A stretch of 64,000 nt of DNA from assembly GCF_050589605.1 (NCBI RefSeq), contig NZ_JBNGOO010000003.1; one strand, 5' to 3'. The position numbers and the translations under genes are program-made. Source of the DNA: Granulosicoccus sp947495035 (GTDB lineage Bacteria > Pseudomonadota > Gammaproteobacteria > Granulosicoccales > Granulosicoccaceae). The notes under the pieces are model-generated. The model did no database searches, was not told the DNA's origin, and saw only the letters and a program-made list of their open reading frames with translations. Below, in pieces: positions 45,013 to 53,017 of the stretch (position 1 is the first letter of the stretch; every line of letters starts with the position of its first letter).

Positions 45013-46935
45013 ATGTCCCCTGTATACACCTCTTCCGGCCGTCCTCACCGACGTCCGGCACTATTGATCAGCCTTCTGGTTGGTGTGCTTTCCAGCTGCA
45101 GCAGCGGTGGAGACAATAATGAGCCAGACGCCGGTGGGCCGGATGGCTCGGATGTTCCTGTCGTGCTGGAACCGCTCCCCAACCCGCCGTTGACGGAAGC
45201 ACCATCTTCCGATGACGAACCGGTGGCGTTCGATCCGGTATTTCATACGGTCACGGACTATGCCCTGGTGCGCGACACCGGGCCACGAATCGAGAATGAA
45301 GTTGTCGCTGAGCTGACGGAAGCGGATTTTGCCGCCGGCTTGCCCGAGCCGGACATCACCGTTCCCGCCGGCGTGGATCCTGCCAGTAATGGCGCCCCGT
45401 TTTTCGAAGGTCTGTCCAATGTGCGGGTAGAAGCGGGCCAGCTGCTGGAAATTCGCTATGTACCGCGGGATCCCGAAGGCGAATTGCCTGGCATGTTCTC
45501 GCAGGGCCTGCCGGAGGGCGCGACCTTCGATGACAATTTCGATGGCACCAAGAGTCTGCGGTGGCAAACCTACCAGGCCGATATCGGCATCACGAAATTT
45601 GTCGTGGTGGCCGTTGACCCGCAGGACAGTGAGTATCGCAGTTCGCAGGCGATTCTGATTGCCGTCGATCCGCCTTCGGACCCTGCCAGCGTGCCGAATA
45701 TCGCCCCATCGATTCAGCCCATCGCCCGCTATACCGTCCGAGCCGGCGATCCGGTGTCGGTTTTCATCATCGGCACCGATCGCAACGGCACAACGCCGAG
45801 TATCGAACTGGTGGATCCGCCGGCAAACGCGATTCTTACACCGGATGCACGGACGCCGGAATGGCAGATATTGCATGCCGTACCGGAATCCGCTGGCACG
45901 CTCACCATCGATGTCTTGACTCGTGATGCCGAGGACCCCTCCCTGACCGGGCTCGACCAGATCGTACTGGATGTGCTCGACCCTGCCGAATTCGAACGCA
46001 GTGGCGAGCGGCTGGACACGATTGCCGCGGGTTCCGGTATCCAGTTCGGCAGCGCCATCTCTCCCGTGTTCTACATGCAGGCCGATGGCGCGCTCTATGA
46101 ATCCATTGCGGGCAGCGAGTTCGGTGTGATGACACCGGAGAGCTCCATGAAATGGGTCGCCATCAACCCCCTGCCGGGGCGATTCGAATTCGCCGACATG
46201 GACAATCTCGTCAGTTTTGCCCAGGCAAACGGCATGCAAGTGCGTGGTCATCCTCTGGTCTGGCATCGCAGCCTGCCTGATTGGGTCGAAGAGACAGAAT
46301 TGGCGGACCGCGAGGTGCACATGCGCGAATTCATCACCCGCGTCATGAATCGCTACAGCGATGCGGTTACCTACTGGGATGTGATCAACGAACCCATTTC
46401 CGATGACGGTGGGCTGCGAGACTCGCTGTGGCTGAAGGCGATGGGAGAACAATACATGGATATCGCCTTCGCCCAGGCTCGCGAGCTGGACCCGACGGCA
46501 GTACTGGTACTCAACGAATACGACATCGGTTTTTCCGGACAGAAGTTCGACGACCTGTTGAGCCTGCTGGACAGACTGCAGGCGCGCGATGTGCCCGTGG
46601 ATGCTGTCGGTTTCCAGCTGCATGTCTTCTCGAGCTACGACCAGTTCGACGAGCTTGCGGCCAACATGGCGGCAATTGCAGAACGCGGTCTCGATGTTCA
46701 TGTCACCGAGCTGGATGTTGCCATTGTCGACGACCACAGTGAACAGAGGCAGGCCGATGTCTACAAGGGCATTGTGGACGTCTGTCTGGCACAGCCACGC
46801 TGCACGGTCGTGCAGACCTGGGGATTCACCGATCGCTATTCATTCAGAACCCTGCAATCACCGCTTTACCTTGACCGTGACTATGCGATCAAGCCTGCCT
46901 ATCAGTCATTGCAGCAAGCCCTCGGCGGTAACTGA
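45013..46935 (+). CDS. GH10 endo-1,4-beta-xylanase lipoprotein
   Basis: 640 codons. The signal peptide ends in a lipobox (VGVLSSC, C28), so the enzyme is anchored to a membrane, possibly on the cell surface. Residues about 100-330 look like two Ig/cadherin-like modules (GAPFFEGLSNVRVEAGQLLE; IAPSIQPIARYTVRAGDPVS). The C-terminal half is a GH10 barrel: GVMTPESSMKWVAI, VRGHPLVWHRSLPDWV, the acid/base E460 (WDVINEP) and nucleophile E566 (HVTELDV). It hydrolyses xylan backbones. A xylan-targeting module is not evident; the Ig-like modules probably act as spacers. No sugar uptake genes are adjacent. Confidence 0.94.
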   Translation: MSPVYTSSGRPHRRPALLISLLVGVLSSCSSGGDNNEPDAGGPDGSDVPVVLEPLPNPPLTEAPSSDDEPVAFDPVFHTVTDYALVRDTGPRIENEVVAELTEADFAAGLPEPDITVPAGVDPASNGAPFFEGLSNVRVEAGQLLEIRYVPRDPEGELPGMFSQGLPEGATFDDNFDGTKSLRWQTYQADIGITKFVVVAVDPQDSEYRSSQAILIAVDPPSDPASVPNIAPSIQPIARYTVRAGDPVSVFIIGTDRNGTTPSIELVDPPANAILTPDARTPEWQILHAVPESAGTLTIDVLTRDAEDPSLTGLDQIVLDVLDPAEFERSGERLDTIAAGSGIQFGSAISPVFYMQADGALYESIAGSEFGVMTPESSMKWVAINPLPGRFEFADMDNLVSFAQANGMQVRGHPLVWHRSLPDWVEETELADREVHMREFITRVMNRYSDAVTYWDVINEPISDDGGLRDSLWLKAMGEQYMDIAFAQARELDPTAVLVLNEYDIGFSGQKFDDLLSLLDRLQARDVPVDAVGFQLHVFSSYDQFDELAANMAAIAERGLDVHVTELDVAIVDDHSEQRQADVYKGIVDVCLAQPRCTVVQTWGFTDRYSFRTLQSPLYLDRDYAIKPAYQSLQQALGGN

Positions 46936-46955
46936 GAGGTATCCCAGCCCCTGAC

Positions 46956-46981
46956 GAGAACTGCTCCGACGGGCAGTTCTC
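46956..46981. terminator. Hairpin between xylanase and HAD genes
   Basis: GAGAACTGC and GCAGTTCTC form a perfect 9-base stem with an 8-base loop between convergent genes. It ends one base before the stop codon of the HAD gene; no T-run. Confidence 0.55.
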
Positions 46982-47761
46982 TCAGACATGGTCAACGATG
47001 TCCGCAATGGAATCGACCACATGTCGGGGACGGAAGGGAAAGCGTGCGATTTCGGACTCCCGAGTGGAGCCGGTCAGGACCAGAAAGGTCTCGAGACCGG
47101 CTTCGATGCCGGCAATGACGTCCGTGTCCATGCGATCACCAATCATCGCAGTGGCTTCGGAATGAGCTTCGATCTTGTTCATCGCGCTGCGAAACATCAT
47201 GGGATTGGGCTTGCCCACGAAGTAGGGACTGACCCCGGTCGCCTTGGTGATGAGTGCGGCCACCGAGCCCGTTGCCGGCAAGGGACCTTCCGGTGATGGA
47301 CCGGTTACATCGGGATTGGTGGCAATGAAACGGGCCCCTTTCTCCACCAGACGAATGGCAGTGGTGATCGACTCGAACGAATAGGTTCTCGTCTCACCCA
47401 GCACGACAAAATCGGGCTGGGTGCTGGTCATGGTATAACCGATTTCATGCAGTGCAGTGGTCAGCCCGGCTTCACCGATGACAAAGGCCGATGCATTCGG
47501 CGCCTGATCGTCAAGAAACTGCGCGGTGGCAATGGCCGATGTCCAGATGCGATCCTCCGGCACCTCCAGACCTGAATTGGCCAATCTGGCAGCAAGATCC
47601 CGAGGCGTGAAGATCGAATTGTTGGTCAGCACCAGAAACTTGCGCTTCTTCTCTATCAGGCGAGCAAGAAATTGCGCGGCGCCAGGTATGGCATCGCCTT
47701 CTCTGACCAGAACACCGTCCATATCGGTCAGCCATGCATCGATCTTGATGTCGGGGGACAT
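46982..47761 (-). CDS. HAD-IIA phosphatase (NagD-like)
   Basis: 259 codons. Class IIA HAD hydrolase: motif I WLTDMDGVLVREG (nucleophile and acid Asp), motif II VLTNNS, the C2 cap region with TNPDVTGPSPEG, and motifs III/IV KPNPMMF ... MIGDRMDTDVIAGIEAGLET. NagD enzymes dephosphorylate nucleoside monophosphates and small phosphates. Full-length, cytoplasmic. Substrate not deducible. Confidence 0.9.
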   Translation of the reverse strand: MSPDIKIDAWLTDMDGVLVREGDAIPGAAQFLARLIEKKRKFLVLTNNSIFTPRDLAARLANSGLEVPEDRIWTSAIATAQFLDDQAPNASAFVIGEAGLTTALHEIGYTMTSTQPDFVVLGETRTYSFESITTAIRLVEKGARFIATNPDVTGPSPEGPLPATGSVAALITKATGVSPYFVGKPNPMMFRSAMNKIEAHSEATAMIGDRMDTDVIAGIEAGLETFLVLTGSTRESEIARFPFRPRHVVDSIADIVDHV

Positions 47762-47869
47762 GCTCGCATTCTCCAGTTACCGGGCTCTGAGGCCACTGCC
47801 GTGATGGTAGCGTGAAACCACCGCTTCATCCAGACTGGTTGCACCCAGACTGATCGCAGCCAGGCCTGT

Positions 47870-47910
47870 GACTGGCGTTCTGCACAGGACGCGAGTGCAG
47901 AACGCCAGTC
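47870..47910 (-). terminator. 16-base perfect hairpin after gltA
   Basis: GACTGGCGTTCTGCAC pairs fully with GTGCAGAACGCCAGTC around a 9-base loop. It begins 9 bases past the gltA stop on the minus strand. The arm length is unusual and there is no T-run; it may serve to stabilise the gltA mRNA end. Confidence 0.6.
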
Positions 47911-47919
47911 AGTGCGTGT

Positions 47920-49266
47920 TCAGAGATCGAAGGTAGGACGTGGACGACCCGGAATGATATCGGCCGCGGAATCGGATACCCAGCCGCGCTGAACCCGGGG
48001 AACATAGTCGTTCATTTCGGGGCCGGTGTAGATCTGACGGGGTCGACCGATACGTGACCCCTGCAGATTCTGTTCGCGCCAGTGGGCGATCCAGCCCGGC
48101 ATGCGCCCCATGGCAAAGACCACGGTGAACATGTTGGTGGGAATGCCCAGTGCTCGCAGAATGATGCCACTGTAGAAATCCACATTCGGATAGAGCTTGC
48201 GTTCAACGAAATACGAATCGTTGAGTGCTATTTCTTCCAGGCGTCTGCCGATCTCCAGTAGCGGATCATTGATGTTCAGGTGCGCTAGCAGTTTCTCGGC
48301 AACCCGTTGCAGCATCTGCGCACGTGGATCGAAACTCTTGTAAACGCGATGCCCGAATCCCATCAGGCGGATTCCGCTGTTCTTGTCCTTGGCCTGACGC
48401 ATGTACTCCTCGACGGACAGATCTCCCTTGTGAATCTGTTCCAGCATTTCCAGCACCGCCACGTTAGCTCCACCATGCAGTGGTCCCCACAAGGCACACA
48501 CACCGGCAGCACAGGAGGCAAACAGATTGGCACCACTGCTACCTACCAGACGCACCGTCGAGGTACTGCAGTTCTGCTCGTGATCGGCGTGCAGAATCAG
48601 CACCAGATTGAATGCCAGACGCACGATATCGTCTGTCTCATGCGGGGCATGCGGCTCCGAGAACAGCATGTGCATGAAGTTCTCGACATAGAGCAGATTG
48701 GGGTTGGGATAGTTGTAGGTTCTGCCGATGGAACTGCGATGGGCGAAGGCAGCGATGGTTCTGATCTTGCTGATCAGTCTGGCCGCGGCGGTGATGAAAC
48801 GATCATCGCTGTCCATCTCGATCATGTCGGGATGAAAACAGGACAGGGCATTGATCATGGCCGACAGGATGGCCATTGGCGGTGCCTGGTTGGGAAACCC
48901 CTGAAAGTGATATTTCATGGATTCATTCAGCATGGCATGCTTGGTCAGACGCTCGCTGAAGTCGCCGTATTCCTCGGCGGAAGGCAGATTGCCGAATATC
49001 AGCAGCCAGCAGACTTCAATGAAGTTGGGCGCCTCTTCGAACTGCTCGATGGGAATTCCCCGATAGCGCAATATGCCCGCATCGCCATCGATATAGGTAA
49101 TGGCGCTGGTGCAGCTACCGGTATTGCCATAGCCCTGATCGAGCGTAATGTAACCGGTGGCATCACGCAACTTGCTGATGTCCAGTGCCTTTTCATCTTC
49201 ACTGCCGGTTACGACGGGCAGCTCGATGGTCTTGCCGTCAATGGTCAAGGGTACGCTTTCACTCAT
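47920..49266 (-). CDS. gltA: Citrate synthase
   Basis: 448 codons from ATG at 49266 (MSESVPLTIDGKTIELPVVT); the longer frame to 49353 has no support. Condenses oxaloacetate and acetyl-CoA in the TCA cycle. It has the N-terminal beta domain of the hexameric Gram-negative type. Active-site blocks are CALWGPLHGGANVAVLEMLE (His), RLMGFGHRVYKSFDPRA (His) and the late YFVERKLYPNVDFYSGIILR (Asp). All catalytic residues present. A long hairpin follows the stop. Confidence 0.97.
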   Translation of the reverse strand: MSESVPLTIDGKTIELPVVTGSEDEKALDISKLRDATGYITLDQGYGNTGSCTSAITYIDGDAGILRYRGIPIEQFEEAPNFIEVCWLLIFGNLPSAEEYGDFSERLTKHAMLNESMKYHFQGFPNQAPPMAILSAMINALSCFHPDMIEMDSDDRFITAAARLISKIRTIAAFAHRSSIGRTYNYPNPNLLYVENFMHMLFSEPHAPHETDDIVRLAFNLVLILHADHEQNCSTSTVRLVGSSGANLFASCAAGVCALWGPLHGGANVAVLEMLEQIHKGDLSVEEYMRQAKDKNSGIRLMGFGHRVYKSFDPRAQMLQRVAEKLLAHLNINDPLLEIGRRLEEIALNDSYFVERKLYPNVDFYSGIILRALGIPTNMFTVVFAMGRMPGWIAHWREQNLQGSRIGRPRQIYTGPEMNDYVPRVQRGWVSDSAADIIPGRPRPTFDL

Positions 49267-49504
49267 GGCAACTCGCTCAACTTGTGGTGGAATCAAGGCT
49301 GCTAGTTTAGACCTGCTCTGCCCCCTGTACAGGGGGTAAACACGGGCATCCATTACATCCGCTTGGTCACAGCACTAATCCGGAGGTGGCTGGGCCAGTC
49401 CCAGTGCGCTTGTCAGGTCGGTTGGCCATCCCGTCACTGATGTCGTGCTCAAGATGAGACCTACCGACGTCGTTACAGCCGATGACATTTCCAGGAGCCC
49501 TTGA

Positions 49505-49816
49505 ATGACCGTAAGTCTCTACGCTGATCTGACATCTGCCAGCCTGTCGCAGACTCAGTCCCAATCACGCCCACTGCCACCTCCAGGTGTCGGAGGAGAT
49601 AGTCCTCCCTCGCCTGCTTCTGCCGTTGACAACCCTGGCAGCGCTCTGCCACCCGAAACACGGGACTCTCTGTTCGCAGCCGTTGGGGAACTGCAGGAAG
49701 CAGGAGCTACATCCGATGAAATCAAGTCCTTTGTGGATAGCGAGCTGGAAGCCAACGGGGTTGATTTCACTGCCGGCCAGAATCGATCCGGACAACTCAT
49801 CAACATCATGAGCTGA
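49505..49816 (+). CDS. Small hypothetical protein
   Basis: 103 codons with CAGGAG ten bases before the ATG. Residues 15-50 are rich in Pro and Ser (PLPPPGVGGDSPPSP); the second half is helical and acidic (ETRDSLFAAVGELQEAGATS, DEIKSFVDSELEANGVDF), spaced like an EF-hand relative but without a full calcium loop. No signal peptide. I do not recognise it. The good ribosome site and composition make it a likely gene. Confidence 0.65.
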   Translation: MTVSLYADLTSASLSQTQSQSRPLPPPGVGGDSPPSPASAVDNPGSALPPETRDSLFAAVGELQEAGATSDEIKSFVDSELEANGVDFTAGQNRSGQLINIMS

Positions 49817-50062
49817 GCTGTCCGGGTTCAAGCCTGATCGAAGCTGCCCGGGCCGCCCTTGCCATGCAATGGGGCAACTGCCTGCTGACAAGGACGCAGC
49901 ACCCGGGCAGCAGCTGCCCCTACCCACCAGGTAAGCCCCCTCTTTCGAACGACAGCATCACCACCGATCTGGCACATCAGGACTTCCTGACACTGCTCAT
50001 GTGCACCAGGCTTTCGCGGGCTCGGCACTCAGATGCAACGAGAACAACTCCTCAGCATCCGA

Positions 50063-50120
50063 CACGCCCCGCACGCCCCGCACGCCCCGCACGCCCCGCA
50101 CGCCCCGCACGCCCCGCACG
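50063..50120. repeat. 9-base tandem repeat CACGCCCCG
   Basis: About six near-identical copies, directly followed by a different 15-base array. Confidence 0.93.
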
Positions 50121-50165
50121 CTGCACGGCTGCACGCTGCACGGCTGCACGCTGCACGGCTGCACG
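50121..50165. repeat. 15-base tandem repeat CTGCACGGCTGCACG, three copies
   Basis: Three perfect copies abut the 9-base array and share its GCACG core, so the second may have arisen from the first. Confidence 0.93.
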
Positions 50166-50565
50166 TCATACGTTCAGTAGTTGCATTATCAGAGATACAG
50201 ACTGACTTCCAGCGCACTTGCAGCATACTGGTCCTTGTCTGTCGGAAAGCACCCACTGCGGCGAAGAACAGTTACAGGCTACCGACAGCGCCCTGCCCTT
50301 TTGGCTGAAATGCAGGCACTATTCATGCGTTTGTATAGCGCATTGCACCCTGCCTGCCTGCACTCGACTAAAGTCAAGTGGAATTCAAAAGCCGCCTCGT
50401 CAATCCTGTTGCCACTGCAAGCCCAGCACGGGTCTTAACAGTAACAGAGAAACTCGCAATCGGCGCCCATACTGCATGAATACCGCGCAATCTACAGGTT
50501 GCAACGACTGATTGAATGCAGGCATGTCACCGAATGGCATTCCAGTGAAAACAAGGAGAGTATTG

Positions 50566-52077
50566 ATGAAACGTCAACAAGCAACATCCGGACTTACCCA
50601 CACGCGAAGTCGTCTGTCGGTTCTGGTAGCCGGCGTCCTGGCTGCCGCCAACGTCGCGGCGGACGATGTCGACAAGATGATTTCGAGTCTCGAGGAGACA
50701 CTGCAACCGGCCAAGCCAACCAAGGCAACGCCCAGAGCGCTGGACCAGGCCGTGGCGGCAAGAGAGGGCCTTGGCTTCAGAAGTGATCGTCGCTATGTGG
50801 CACAGCTACTGGAAAACCCCGAGCGATTCAATGCGCTGGCAGGACCGTTGACCGGCGGTCATCATGCCACCCCCGAAGAAGTGGAAGCCTTGAAAATCCG
50901 ACTGGTACTCCAGGAAGACGCGATAGCGCTGGCACCAGCATTGAGTGAAGATCCGGATTTTGCCGGCATCTACATCAGTACCCGAAACATCATCAACATC
51001 GGTTTTACCTTCAACGCCGAGAAAAAAGTCGAGGAGTTGCGACAGAAAGTCCGGCTTCCGGATCGCGTGCAGGCATTCCAGGCAAAGCGTTCCATGGGCG
51101 AGCTGGAGAATGACAAGAATCGTGTGGTCGACATGAGCGGCGAACTCACCAGCAAAGGCATCGTGGTGTCGCAGGTTGCCATCGATATCATCAGCAACCG
51201 CCTCAAGATCGGTGTCGTCAAACTCGACCCCAACAAGCTCGAGACCATACAGCAGCTGTTTGGCGATGTGGACATCGTCGACAAGCCACTCAATGAAGTG
51301 GAAAATCGCAGTGATACGGCGACCCCCATGCGAGCCGGTGTACGCATCACCAATGCTGCCGGAGGTAGCTGTACATCGAACTGGAAAGCACAGGATCGAA
51401 CCACCGGTGAAATGGTGACCATCACGGCTGGACACTGTGTTTCCGATGTCAACGGCACATTCGGTGGACCGGGTGCAGACTTCTTTCAAGGCAGCACCAG
51501 CACCGGTGCGTCTCGCCTGATCGGAACCTCGGATCAAACCACCTGGGTGTTTCCCGTCCTCAATCTGTTCACGGGTGCTCGCACAGGCTCGGGTGAAGTC
51601 GATGCGCTTCGCGCCCCGTTGGAAAGCAACATCTTTTCCATGCCTTCGCTGTATGCCTACGATAACGCCAATGCCGGTGTCTTCACCGATGCTGAACAGG
51701 CGCGCGTTGGCGCAGTGGATGGCACGGTCGTCATCGGCAGTGTGGTGTGCAGCGGAGGACAGTTCAGCCCGGGCAATCAGGTGGGCGGCAGCGGCTGGAA
51801 GAACTGCGGCTCTGTCAATGCCGTCAACGTTGCCAATGCTTTCACCCGTCAGTCAGGTTCCGCAGATGTATTCACGGTTCTGAATACCAATGAAGCAACC
51901 TACACGGCCATCGGTGGTGACAGCGGCGCCCCCACCTGGCGTATTGGCTACAACTCGACGCAGGGCTGGCATGGTATTGCCGTTGGTCATCATTCCGGCG
52001 GACCAGCCGGCGCGGAGATCTTCAATGATATCGAGCGCGTCGAGGATGCGCTCAATGTCGACGTCAGATTCTACTGA
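50566..52077 (+). CDS. Secreted trypsin-fold (S1) serine protease with pro-region
   Basis: 503 codons from ATG at 50566, with AAGGAGAG five bases upstream. A signal peptide ends near ANVAA (residue 31). A pro-region of about 230 residues follows, and a chymotrypsin-like domain from about 265. The triad is readable as H290 (ITAGHCV), D346 (GEVDALRA) and S453 (GGDSGAP), with SCTSNW before the His as in alpha-lytic protease/streptogrisin relatives. Such proteases mature themselves after export. The next gene, an acyl carrier protein, begins 11 bases after the stop, so all four genes to 54664 appear to form one operon. What links a protease with acyl activation is unknown. Confidence 0.88.
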   Translation: MKRQQATSGLTHTRSRLSVLVAGVLAAANVAADDVDKMISSLEETLQPAKPTKATPRALDQAVAAREGLGFRSDRRYVAQLLENPERFNALAGPLTGGHHATPEEVEALKIRLVLQEDAIALAPALSEDPDFAGIYISTRNIINIGFTFNAEKKVEELRQKVRLPDRVQAFQAKRSMGELENDKNRVVDMSGELTSKGIVVSQVAIDIISNRLKIGVVKLDPNKLETIQQLFGDVDIVDKPLNEVENRSDTATPMRAGVRITNAAGGSCTSNWKAQDRTTGEMVTITAGHCVSDVNGTFGGPGADFFQGSTSTGASRLIGTSDQTTWVFPVLNLFTGARTGSGEVDALRAPLESNIFSMPSLYAYDNANAGVFTDAEQARVGAVDGTVVIGSVVCSGGQFSPGNQVGGSGWKNCGSVNAVNVANAFTRQSGSADVFTVLNTNEATYTAIGGDSGAPTWRIGYNSTQGWHGIAVGHHSGGPAGAEIFNDIERVEDALNVDVRFY

Positions 52078-52088
52078 GAGACTCTGCC

Positions 52089-52379
52089 ATGACACCGAAT
52101 CAGACCATCAATGCCATCGAGTCGCTGGACAGCTTCTGCGCCAGAATCTCACAGGCAATCTCGAGTGACGGGTTCGATGTCAGAGTTCAACCCGGCGATC
52201 ATCTGGTTGATGACGCCGGGGCGGATTCTCTGACCGTGCTCAGGTACGTGTCCCATCTGCAAGCCTCAGGGCTGCCAATCGACCTGAACGAATTCGATAC
52301 CACATTGCTTGACACTCGCGTCGCCTATCAGAAGTGGTTACAGAACGTCGCTGTGAACAATCAGGGAGAACGAACATGA
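52089..52379 (+). CDS. Acyl carrier protein
   Basis: 96 codons. Stand-alone carrier protein: four-helix layout with the phosphopantetheine attachment S47 in DDAGADSLTVLRYVSHL, the DSL motif opening helix II. It differs from the highly acidic fatty-acid-synthesis ACP and is not near fab genes, so it is a specialised carrier. Its last codons overlap the GNAT start (ATGA), and a fatty acyl-AMP ligase follows, which would load it. Expected to carry an acyl group to the GNAT. Confidence 0.85.
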   Translation: MTPNQTINAIESLDSFCARISQAISSDGFDVRVQPGDHLVDDAGADSLTVLRYVSHLQASGLPIDLNEFDTTLLDTRVAYQKWLQNVAVNNQGERT

Positions 52380-53008
52380 CCGGACAAGCACCGAACCTTC
52401 ACCTGGCTTCCAGCAAGAATCACACGGTACAACTGGACAATGATCCGCAGGGCGTCATTCTGCAGGGAAAATACGCACGGCTACGGCCACTTGCCCAGAA
52501 TGACTACGGGTATTTCTACAATCTGAGCCTGTCAGCCGAGAACAACGCACGCTGGCGCTACCGGGGTACCACCCCCAGTCCGGAGCGTTTCGTCACGGAT
52601 CTGTGGAATGGCGTACAGGCTCAGTTCGTCATTGAAACTCCTGAGCCGCGACAACGCGCCGGTCTGGTCGTGGCCTACAATGCCGATATGGCCAATGGCA
52701 CTGTCTATCTGGCTGCCCTGGTCGACAATGACTATCACCGCAAGGTGTGGCCGATGGAAGGCATACTGCTGTTCGTTGACTATCTGCTGCAGAACTGGAA
52801 CTTTCGCAAGGTCTACGCCGAGACACCAGAGTTCTGTGCAGCACAGTTTTCCTCGGGTGCAGGTACCTACTTCGAGGAAGAGGGCCGCTTGACGCAGCAC
52901 CAGTTCTTTCAGGGAAAATACTGGGATTACATCACCTACGCCCTGACCCGGGAGCGATGGGAGACCCATGGCAAGGCAGCACTGCATCGTTTTTCGGAAA
53001 TGAGCTAG
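52376..53008 (+). CDS. GNAT family acyltransferase of the ACP/acyl-AMP ligase cassette
   Basis: 210 codons from ATG at 52376, overlapping the carrier protein stop by 4 bases. GNAT fold: VILQGKYARLRPLAQNDYGY opening strand, VYLAALVDNDYHRKVWPMEG around the cofactor loop, ILLFVDYLLQNWNFRKVYAE and a C-terminal GTYFEEEGRLTQHQFFQGKY. The usual Q/RxxGxG/A loop is weak (YHRKVWPMEG), which could mean that the donor is an acyl carrier protein and not acetyl-CoA, as in OlsB-like enzymes. It is the probable transfer step of the cassette; the acceptor is unknown. Confidence 0.8.
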   Translation: MTGQAPNLHLASSKNHTVQLDNDPQGVILQGKYARLRPLAQNDYGYFYNLSLSAENNARWRYRGTTPSPERFVTDLWNGVQAQFVIETPEPRQRAGLVVAYNADMANGTVYLAALVDNDYHRKVWPMEGILLFVDYLLQNWNFRKVYAETPEFCAAQFSSGAGTYFEEEGRLTQHQFFQGKYWDYITYALTRERWETHGKAALHRFSEMS

Positions 53009-53017
53009 GAGATGCCG

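Larger units (their letters stand above)
49817..50565. other. Intergenic region of about 750 bases with two adjacent tandem arrays
   Basis: No convincing gene on either strand; open frames through the arrays code for HAPHAP or GACGAC. It presumably contains the promoter of the protease-ACP-GNAT-ligase cassette. The part after 50165 shows no repeat or hairpin that I noticed. Confidence 0.55.

Noticed and set aside
44503..45048. Minus-strand frame with VAVAGAGA tract
   Set aside because: Driven by the hexanucleotide repeat, no ribosome site, overlaps the xylanase start.
45061..46737. 558-codon minus-strand frame
   Set aside because: Antisense to the GH10 xylanase, whose catalytic residues are intact; no domain is seen in the antisense product.
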